A DNA stretch of 64,000 bases, from contig UQUZ01000002.1 of assembly GCA_900544375.1 (NCBI GenBank), forward strand, positions 71,221 through 135,220, written 5' to 3'. Numbering within the stretch: the stretch's first letter is position 1; every line of letters starts with the position of its first letter. Shown here piece after piece: positions 59,101 to 64,000 of this stretch. The position numbers and the translations under genes were made by a program. Under the pieces are notes generated by a model. The model was given only the letters and a program-made list of their open reading frames with translations, searched no databases and was not told the DNA's origin. This DNA comes from an uncultured Oscillospiraceae bacterium (GTDB lineage Bacteria; Bacillota; Clostridia; Oscillospirales; Acutalibacteraceae).

Positions 59101-59676
59101 ACGCTGCTGGGCATTGTTTCATCGATGAAAAAGAAAATTACGAAGAGCGATGCAACGATGGCCTTTCTCTCGGTGGAGGATATGTATGGGGCGATTGAGG
59201 TGATTGTTTTCCCGCGGATTTTCACGGAGAATGCGGTCAAGCTGCAAGAAGGGAACGTTATTCTCCTGAGTGGGCGGCTGAGTTTGCGTGAGGATGAAGA
59301 TCCGAAGGTGATCTGCGATTTGGTGGAAGCGGTTCCAGACCCGCGGCATGTGCCAGCAGGATTTCAACAAAAGCAGCGAAAAAAAGCGTTTTCCGCGGCA
59401 GTTCCAGCCGCACAGCCTGTGCGGATTACGCCCAGCGAAACCAAGGCAAAGCGGCGGGGGCTTTTCCTGCGCTTTGCCTCTAAGGATGCGCCTGAGCGGG
59501 TGCGAGCGGAGCGGGTGCTGCGCATTTTTGATGGTACGGCGCCGCTGTATTACTATTATTGTGATACGCAAACGTATGAAACGCGGCCGCCGGCGGAGTT
59601 TATCGATCCTAACGAGCCGATGTTCCGAGAGCTGCGGCGGATTTTAGGGCAGGATAATGTTGTGTTTCGGCCATAG
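56113..59676 (+). CDS. dnaE: DNA polymerase III alpha subunit DnaE
   Basis: A 1187-residue family C polymerase of the DnaE1 type. It begins FVHLHLHTEYSLLDGACRI, the PHP domain (~1-270), then the polymerase domain with GPGRGSGAGSIAAYCIGITG and the catalytic MPDFDIDFCYERR, helix-hairpin-helix region and C-terminal OB fold (TLLGIVSSMKKKITKSDATM). The frame is open from 56065 (GTG), but I chose TTG at 56113: GGAGG lies ten bases upstream and homologues begin just before FVHLHLHTEYS. pfkA is downstream, the usual Firmicute order. Confidence 0.95.
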   Translation: MSGFVHLHLHTEYSLLDGACRIGPLLDRAKELGQTSMAITDHGAMYGVIDFYRAAQERGIKPVIGCEVYVAARTRHDKVYALDSERSHLVLLCENNTGYQNLIAMVSEAWTEGFYTKPRIDHELLEQHHEGIIALSACLAGEIPRALSRGDYDGAKETALWYDQLFGRGNYFLELQDHGLREQKQINPLIIRLSRETGIPLVVTNDTHYIDKEDARVQQVLICIQTNHTVGEETGLEFETQEFYLKSEEEMRLLFPELPEAFDNTVKIAQRCNVTFTFGETKLPHFDVPGGEDHFEYLTRMCEEGLHARYGEHPPQDYSDRLHYELNVIHTMGYVDYYLIVHDFIHYAKSQGIPVGPGRGSGAGSIAAYCIGITGIDPMKYNLLFERFLNPERVSMPDFDIDFCYERRPEVIDYVVRKYGADHVAQIVTFGTMAAKAAIRDVGRALGVPYATADSIAKLVPYELNITLDAALKKSAELREQYDSSGQVRDLIDMARKVEGMPRHASTHAAGVVITRDPVSTYVPLARNDESIVTQFTMTTLEELGLLKIDFLGLRTLTVISDAEKMIRHREPGFAVNQIPTKDEAVYEMFASGQTEGVFQFESAGMRNVLMGLKPESLEDLIAVISLYRPGPMESIPTYIENRHHPDRVRYKTPLLKDILDVTYGCMIYQEQVMQIFRQLAGYSYGRADIVRRAMSKKKHKVMEQERKNFIYGLVHEDGSVECEGAVKRGVNEKIANELFDEMSSFASYAFNKSHAAAYAYVAYQTAWLKCHYPCEFMAALLTSVLDSAGKVSGYIAECSRIHIAVLPPHVNESLEGFTVVDGRIRFGLLAVKNLGRGFIKGILEERKTGGPFTSFYSFCKRIYGGKDVNRRALESLVKCGALDGLDANRRQMLQSLPVVMETLEADKRRNIDGQLGFFDMSAAFGEDTGPALPAVDEFPAVEKLRMEKESTGLYLSGHPMMEYADAAKKVQAARISDLLEAAQEYSTRYIDNAQVTLLGIVSSMKKKITKSDATMAFLSVEDMYGAIEVIVFPRIFTENAVKLQEGNVILLSGRLSLREDEDPKVICDLVEAVPDPRHVPAGFQQKQRKKAFSAAVPAAQPVRITPSETKAKRRGLFLRFASKDAPERVRAERVLRIFDGTAPLYYYYCDTQTYETRPPAEFIDPNEPMFRELRRILGQDNVVFRP

Positions 59677-59732
59677 GAAGCAGCGTTCGTTCGGCTTTGA
59701 CAAAAAAATGATATAAATTTATCATGGCATAC

Positions 59733-59760
59733 TTGACATCGCGCTAAAGTAGTGTATGAT
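59733..59760 (+). promoter_or_regulatory. Promoter of pfkA
   Basis: TTGACA (59733-59738), 16-base spacer, TATGAT (59755-59760). A predicted start near 59767 coincides with the base of a long hairpin (59767-59812). Confidence 0.7.
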
Positions 59761-59766
59761 TAATAT

Positions 59767-59812
59767 AATGCGTTCGTAGGGCCTGGAAGGAGCCAAGCCT
59801 TGCCGGCGCATT
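59767..59812 (+). other. Long imperfect hairpin in the pfkA leader
   Basis: AATGCGTT at 59767-59774 pairs with GGCGCATT (59805-59812); TAGGGC (59777-59782) further pairs with GCCTTG (59797-59802), leaving an apical region with AAGGAG. It would sit at the very 5' end of the pfkA mRNA, where it could protect or regulate the message. No long T-run follows, so it is a poor terminator. Confidence 0.5.
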
Positions 59813-59856
59813 CTTTCTGACAAAATGAAAACCTACATTTTTAGGGGGAAACGGTT

Positions 59857-60819
59857 ATGAAGACGATTGGTGTATTGACCAGCGGCGGTGACGCGCCCGG
59901 CATGAACGCCGCAATCCGTGCGGTCGTGCGTACCGGCTGCGAAAGCGGAATGCGTGTGCTCGGCATCCGCCGGGGTTACAGTGGGCTAATCAACGGCGAT
60001 ATGGTGGAGATGGATTTGAGAAGCGTCTCCGATATTATCCATCGCGGCGGCACTATGTTGTATACTGCCCGTTGCCCTGAATTTAAAACAGAAGAAGGTA
60101 TCCAGAAGGCGGTTGACGTTTGCCATGAAACCGGCATGGAGGGCATTGTGGTGATTGGCGGAGACGGTTCGTTCCGCGGTGCGCGCGACCTGTCTTTGCA
60201 CGGGATTCCTTGTGTCGCCATGCCCGGCACAATCGATAACGACGTTGCCTGCTGCGACTACACGGTCGGCTATGATACTGCGATGAATACGATTATGGAC
60301 ATGGTTGACCGCATCCGTGATACGACGGAATCCCACGATCGTTGCAGCGTGGTGGAGGTCATGGGCCGCCGCGCGGGTTATCTGGCACTGAATGCCGGCA
60401 TTGCCGTGGGCGCGACCTCAATCCTGATCCCCGAAGTCCCCTATGATTTTGAGCGCGATGTCATCGAGCGGATGCGCCGTACACAAAAAACCGGCAAGAA
60501 GCATTTTATCATTATCGTGGCCGAGGGCATCGGCGGCGTGGAAGAGATGGCAAAACGGATTGAAGAGGCAACTGGCGTGGAAAGCCGCGCATCAGTGCTC
60601 GGCCATGTGCAGCGTGGCGGTTCCCCCACGGTGCGTGATCGTGTGGTTGCAAGCCATATGGGCAATTATTGCGTTCGCCTCCTGGAAAAGGGGATTGGTA
60701 ACCGCGTGGTTGCAATGCAGAAGGAGGAGGTCATGGATTTTGATATCTATGAAGCCCTGAATATGAAAAAATCAATTGACCTCAATCTGTATCGGATTGC
60801 GCACGAGATTTCGATCTAA
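59857..60819 (+). CDS. pfkA: ATP-dependent 6-phosphofructokinase
   Basis: A 320-residue enzyme committing fructose 6-phosphate to glycolysis. It starts MKTIGVLTSGGDAPGMNAAI, with GGDGSFRGA (ATP site; Gly at the position that separates ATP- from PPi-dependent forms), the catalytic Asp in PGTIDNDVACCDYTVG and EVMGRRAGYLAL for substrate binding. Length is that of the bacterial allosteric tetramer. GGGGG precedes the ATG; a strong promoter lies 95 bases upstream and a terminator follows. Confidence 0.96.
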   Translation: MKTIGVLTSGGDAPGMNAAIRAVVRTGCESGMRVLGIRRGYSGLINGDMVEMDLRSVSDIIHRGGTMLYTARCPEFKTEEGIQKAVDVCHETGMEGIVVIGGDGSFRGARDLSLHGIPCVAMPGTIDNDVACCDYTVGYDTAMNTIMDMVDRIRDTTESHDRCSVVEVMGRRAGYLALNAGIAVGATSILIPEVPYDFERDVIERMRRTQKTGKKHFIIIVAEGIGGVEEMAKRIEEATGVESRASVLGHVQRGGSPTVRDRVVASHMGNYCVRLLEKGIGNRVVAMQKEEVMDFDIYEALNMKKSIDLNLYRIAHEISI

Positions 60820-60865
60820 TTGGCGTTTTAAAATGGAAATTTAAAGCCCTTGCGTGGGCAAAGAT

Positions 60866-60907
60866 AAAACGATGGCGGGCGTTTTGTTGCCCGCCATCGT
60901 TTTTATG
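60866..60907 (+). terminator. Intrinsic terminator after pfkA
   Basis: A perfect 15-bp stem AAAACGATGGCGGGC/GCCCGCCATCGTTTT (60866-60880 with 60889-60903) and a T-run. Confidence 0.9.
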
Positions 60908-60950
60908 CGTCTATGTGGAACTTTAGCGCCGCAGCAACTGCCGGTGATTT

Positions 60951-60998
60951 TGGATAAAACGAAAATCCGCCAACCCTGTGCAAAGCGGGATTGGCGGT
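60951..60998 (-). terminator. Intrinsic terminator of metA
   Basis: On the minus strand CCGCCAA/TTGGCGG (60991-60997 with 60967-60973) is followed by ATTTTCGTTTTATCC, just past the metA stop. Confidence 0.65.
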
Positions 60999-61015
60999 TA
61001 GCTATCTTGAAGAAA

Positions 61016-61930
61016 CTACAGGTTCGCCAGATCATATGGCGTGCGTTGATACACAAAGTAATTTAGCCAGTTGGAAAAAATCATGCTGCCAGCCGTCCGC
61101 CAGGTCATGGGAGGGGTGCGCTGCGGGTCATTATCCGGAAAATAGTTGAAGGGCATCTCAATCGCAAGGCCACGGTTTACATCGCGAAAGTATTCGGTCG
61201 CGAGCGTTTCGCGGTCATATTCAGAGTGGCCGGTGGAATAAAAATTTCTGCATTCCATATCGGATACGAGATGAACGCCCGCCTGTTCTGAAAAGGAGAG
61301 GATCTGCAAATCTTTCACGAATGCGATATCAGAGCGGCGAATCTCCGTATGCCGGGAGTGGGGCACATAGAAAATGTCATCCAAGCCCCGCATGAGCGGA
61401 TGGTAAGGATCAAGCGCATGGTGGGGGAAGATGCCAAACATCTTTTTTTTCAACGGATATTTTGGGATTCCATAGTGATAGTAAAGCCCCGCTTGAGCGC
61501 CCCAGCAAATGTGGAAGGTGGAATACACATTCGTTTTGCTCCACTCCATAATTGTGCAGAGCTCCTCCCAATAATCAACCTCTTCAAAAGCGAGATGTTC
61601 CACTGGCGCGCCGGTGATAATCATGCCGTCGAATTTTTCCTCCCGCACGTCTCCAAAGGTCTTATAAAATTTGAGCATATGTTCTGCTGAGGTGTTTTTT
61701 GATTGGTGGGTGGCTGTTTGTAGCAGCTCCACTTCAATTTGCAGCGGAGAATTGCTCAATAAACGCAGGAGCTGCGTTTCCGTTTCAATTTTGGTCGGCA
61801 TCAGGTTTAGAATCAGGATTTTCAGCGGGCGGATATCCTGGGTCAGCGCGCGGGATTCCGTCATGATAAAAATGTTTTCCAGCTCTAAGCTATGCCGGGC
61901 CGGCAGCTGGTTGTCGATTTTAATTGGCAT
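61016..61930 (-). CDS. metA: Homoserine O-acetyltransferase MetA
   Basis: A 304-residue enzyme acylating homoserine at the start of methionine synthesis. The catalytic Cys142 lies in TFHICWGAQAGLYYHYGIPK; the catalytic His is in STGHSEYDRETLATEYF. Residue 111, which decides the acyl donor in this family (Glu for acetyl-CoA, Gly for succinyl-CoA), is Glu in GAPVEHLAFEEVDYW, so acetylation is expected. The ATG at 61930 follows GAGAGGG. It is monocistronic, with its own promoter and terminator. I found no SAM riboswitch upstream. Confidence 0.94.
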   Translation of the reverse strand: MPIKIDNQLPARHSLELENIFIMTESRALTQDIRPLKILILNLMPTKIETETQLLRLLSNSPLQIEVELLQTATHQSKNTSAEHMLKFYKTFGDVREEKFDGMIITGAPVEHLAFEEVDYWEELCTIMEWSKTNVYSTFHICWGAQAGLYYHYGIPKYPLKKKMFGIFPHHALDPYHPLMRGLDDIFYVPHSRHTEIRRSDIAFVKDLQILSFSEQAGVHLVSDMECRNFYSTGHSEYDRETLATEYFRDVNRGLAIEMPFNYFPDNDPQRTPPMTWRTAGSMIFSNWLNYFVYQRTPYDLANL

Positions 61931-61980
61931 TGCACAGCCCTCTCTTTCCTGCGCGTTATCATCTAATTATGCAGAATTTT

Positions 61981-62009
61981 AGTATAGCAGAATTTGTTTT
62001 TTTCTGCAA
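61981..62009 (-). promoter_or_regulatory. Candidate promoter of metA
   Basis: Minus-strand TTGCAG (62004-62009) and TATACT (61981-61986) with a 17-base spacer, ~50 bases before the metA ATG. Confidence 0.5.
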
Positions 62010-62237
62010 TACCGGGCAAAGCGCATGGCCATTTTGATAACGAACAGAGAAGGGGAGAAACAAATGAAATCGGATAATTGGCCGATAAAAGGAATGATGC
62101 CAGACATCGTGTGTTTGCATACGGGTTTTCATTGGAATTTTTTGTATGTAAATCCAATATAAATATGATACAAGAAGCAAACGCACAATTGGAATAAAAT
62201 TATGCGGGTTTTATATGGACATACCTTGCTTTAGATA
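62010..62237. other. Intergenic region between divergent metA and transporter genes
   Basis: About 230 bases, AT-rich, with no supported gene. Two short minus-strand frames (61959-62186 and 61963-62157) lack ribosome sites and recognisable motifs. Confidence 0.4.
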
Positions 62238-62266
62238 TTGATTTTTTGTTACAAGTACGTTAAAAT
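62238..62266 (+). promoter_or_regulatory. Promoter of the GPH transporter gene
   Basis: TTGATT (62238-62243) and TAAAAT (62261-62266) with a 17-base spacer, ~57 bases before the ATG. Confidence 0.6.
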
Positions 62267-62322
62267 CTATAGCAGTGCGTTGAAATGCGTGAAATAATTT
62301 TGTGTGATTTGGAGGACAGGAA

Positions 62323-64000
62323 ATGCAGCTTAAGCAAACGGCCCAAACTTTGCTGACAGATGTGAAGCATTACTGGAAAAAGCCGCCGGCGGGAAGGTAC
62401 ATGCCTTTTAAAGAAATTGCCGCATACAGCGTTGGCGGAATTGGCGCTTATTTCATTATAACGGTGGTCCAGGCGTTATCTCTTTCCGTTGGTAATTTTA
62501 TTATCGGCAACGCGATTGGTATTGAACCAACCAAAATTTATTTACTTTATGTAATTGCGATTTTGTCGAGCTTCCCGATGACAGCTTTGCGTGCAAATAT
62601 CATTGATAGTGCGCGCAGCAAAAAGGGAAAATATCGCCCCTATCTTCTCTATATGGGTTTGCCAACGGTCATTTTAGCAATTGGCTTTGTTTGGATGCCG
62701 TATGAACATATGAGCATGACGTTCAAAATGATTACAGTCCTGCTCTTTAACATTGGATTCCAGTTTTTCTATATGTTCTTTTATGAAGCGTATGAAAACC
62801 TGATTCTTGTTCTCTCCCCTAATACACAGGAGCGCACGGATGCGGCAACAGTAAAAGCTGTAATCTATTCTCTTGCGCCATCCATCGTGAATATCGTTAT
62901 GCCGATGGCAGCGAAATTCCTCACCAATGGCGATATGACTGATCTGAAGCTGTATCGTTACGCATATCCGCCGATGGTAATTCTCGGATTTTTGCTTTCC
63001 ATTATGGTTTATGCCAATACGCAGGAGAAGATCATCCAGGCAAAAACGCATGTGGTGCAGGTAAAATTTATTGACGCCATCCGTGCGGTAGCAAAAAATA
63101 AATATTTCTGGATCATTTCTTTGGCAGGCTGGATTGGCTTTTTGGAGGCATCCTATGGCACCATCCTGCAATGGCTGTATCAGTATCAGCACGCCTGCAC
63201 CGAGGGGCAGTTCGCCTTGATTCAAACCATCAATGGCAATGCGGCCCTTTGGGGAATGCTGATGGCCCCTTGGGCGATCCGCCGTTTTGGCAAAAAACGG
63301 GTGCTTTTGGTTACAAATTTCCTCAATGTTATATTTATTGCTTCGATTTATCCGATCGTTGTGAATGTAGACCCACGCATGTGCATTTGGCTGGTACTCA
63401 TTTGCTTATTCAGCAATGGTGTTGTCGGCGCGTTTGCGCACGTTCTCAATCCCAGCATCCAAGGCGATATCCGCGACTACCAGCAATATGTAACAGGAGA
63501 GCGGATCGATGGCATGTTTTCTACCGTCGGCTTGATTGGGCAGGTTATCACGCTGGCTACAAGCGGTGTTTTGCCGGCGGTTTATGAGGCGCTGGGCATT
63601 ACAACGGAAAATGCGGCTTCGATGGGTTATACAAATGCTTATGACGTCCTTTATAACCGCAATATTTTTGAGGATACCTTTGCGCTTTTGGTCGGGTTAT
63701 CCGTATTTGGCGCAATCATGAATGTAATTCCCTATTTCTTTTATGATTTGACGGAAACGAAGCAGCGCGGCATGATTAACGTATTGAAGGTGCGCGCACT
63801 GTTTGAAGATTACGGCAATAACGCGCTGTCCGACAAGGGACTTGTGGAAACAATTGATTTAGTCAATGAAGCGCGGTCATATGTTGCGTCAGAGCCGGTG
63901 TCTGAGTCCAAGGACGGAATCCGCGAGGCCAAGAAATCGGGGGATAAGCAGGCGGTAAAAGCGGCAAAGAAAGCGCATAAAGATGCGATTGAGCACAACC
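62323..64000 (+). CDS. GPH-family sugar:cation symporter (MFS superfamily), cut by window end
   Basis: At least 559 residues, running off the window. The protein has about twelve hydrophobic segments with the GPH pattern: YSVGGIGAYFIITVVQALSL near the start, then the charged loop SARSKKGKYRPYLLYMG (equivalent to the family's D.T..R.GR.RP..L) and, late, GDIRDYQQYVTGERIDG (equivalent to DY..W.TG.R.EG). Members import sugars, glucosides or glucuronides with Na+ or H+. A long basic/acidic cytoplasmic tail (from ~495, ending in Lys/Ala-rich sequence) extends beyond the usual ~450-470 residues. The ATG at 62323 follows GGAGG. It is not the source of the fragment at 2462, which differs in motif detail. 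Confidence 0.88.
   Translation, partial: MQLKQTAQTLLTDVKHYWKKPPAGRYMPFKEIAAYSVGGIGAYFIITVVQALSLSVGNFIIGNAIGIEPTKIYLLYVIAILSSFPMTALRANIIDSARSKKGKYRPYLLYMGLPTVILAIGFVWMPYEHMSMTFKMITVLLFNIGFQFFYMFFYEAYENLILVLSPNTQERTDAATVKAVIYSLAPSIVNIVMPMAAKFLTNGDMTDLKLYRYAYPPMVILGFLLSIMVYANTQEKIIQAKTHVVQVKFIDAIRAVAKNKYFWIISLAGWIGFLEASYGTILQWLYQYQHACTEGQFALIQTINGNAALWGMLMAPWAIRRFGKKRVLLVTNFLNVIFIASIYPIVVNVDPRMCIWLVLICLFSNGVVGAFAHVLNPSIQGDIRDYQQYVTGERIDGMFSTVGLIGQVITLATSGVLPAVYEALGITTENAASMGYTNAYDVLYNRNIFEDTFALLVGLSVFGAIMNVIPYFFYDLTETKQRGMINVLKVRALFEDYGNNALSDKGLVETIDLVNEARSYVASEPVSESKDGIREAKKSGDKQAVKAAKKAHKDAIEHN

Noticed and set aside
59767..59812. SRP-RNA-like core (GGCCTGGAAGGAGCC)
   Set aside because: The GGAA tetraloop neighbourhood is similar, but flanking bases do not fit the conserved SRP domain IV, and it lies in the pfkA leader.
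61931..62322. SAM riboswitch upstream of metA
   Set aside because: No S-box core words (such as the conserved GAGGGA and AGCCCGGCAACC type segments) on the minus strand.
1..64000. tRNA, rRNA or prophage genes
   Set aside because: I looked for tRNA cloverleaf ends, rRNA-like stretches and phage structural genes by eye and saw none; a tRNAscan run would be needed to exclude a tRNA fully.

Overview
The window looks like a chromosomal segment of a low-to-mid GC, endospore-forming Firmicute of the class Clostridia, most likely the Oscillospirales/Ruminococcaceae side. Signs of this are AGGAGG-type ribosome binding sites, frequent TTG and GTG starts, Bacillus-like gene order around remA-gmk-rpoZ-priA-def-fmt-rsmB-rlmN-stp-prkC-rsgA-thiN-spoVM, sporulation-linked genes (cwlD, a YlmC/YmxH-type PRC-barrel protein, spoVM), a two-domain ThyX-like protein, and purine genes with a separate PurO-type IMP cyclohydrolase. 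Taxonomy is inferred from gene content only.

Layout. 1-3 kb is an accessory edge: a cut zinc alcohol dehydrogenase under an AraC-type regulator whose receiver domain has lost its phosphorylation residues, then a scar where the start of a LysM gene is joined out of frame to the tail of a GPH sugar transporter gene. 3-10.7 kb holds a secreted GH25/LysM hydrolase, a class I aminotransferase with a PHP phosphatase, an ACT-domain/PFL-like pair, an M20 peptidase and a lipoprotein. 10.8-18.8 kb is the purine operon (purE, purF, purM, purN, IMP cyclohydrolase, AICAR formyltransferase, an S51 peptidase-like gene, purD), preceded by a promoter, a 30-codon leader ORF and an intrinsic terminator that together look like an attenuator. 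19-26.5 kb holds a MacA/MacB-like pair without an ATPase, a ricin-lectin protein with a histone-H1-like tail, a D-2-hydroxyacid dehydrogenase, the PRC-barrel gene, the ThyX-like gene and a cupin. 26.6-33.9 kb is a tightly coupled set: thymidylate kinase, two acetyltransferase-like proteins, DJ-1, 5-formyl-THF cyclo-ligase, MltG, a U32 peptidase-family protein and another acyltransferase-like protein.

34-36.8 kb is the most plastic part: a REP-associated transposase (RAYT) framed by near-identical inverted GTAG-hairpins, a small RHH/unknown/PadR gene set, a strong terminator and tandem copies of a ~108-bp structured repeat that also occurs at 25.8, 26.05 and 56 kb. 36.8-54.4 kb is the conserved housekeeping block (cwlD, radA, yicC through spoVM), lacking coaBC and rpe at their usual places. 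54.4-64 kb holds prs, dnaE, pfkA, metA and a GPH transporter cut by the window end.

How the genes fit together: prs supplies PRPP to the purine operon. Folate one-carbon genes (5-formyl-THF cyclo-ligase, purN, AICAR formyltransferase, fmt, ThyX-like) recur. Cell-wall functions (GH25, MltG, CwlD, PrkC with PASTA repeats, Stp) and translation/ribosome maturation functions (def, fmt, rsmB, rlmN, rsgA) dominate the rest. I saw no rRNA, tRNA or CRISPR array. Two real genes below 50 codons (spoVM; a 48-residue Cys-rich protein) were found by reading the sequence directly.
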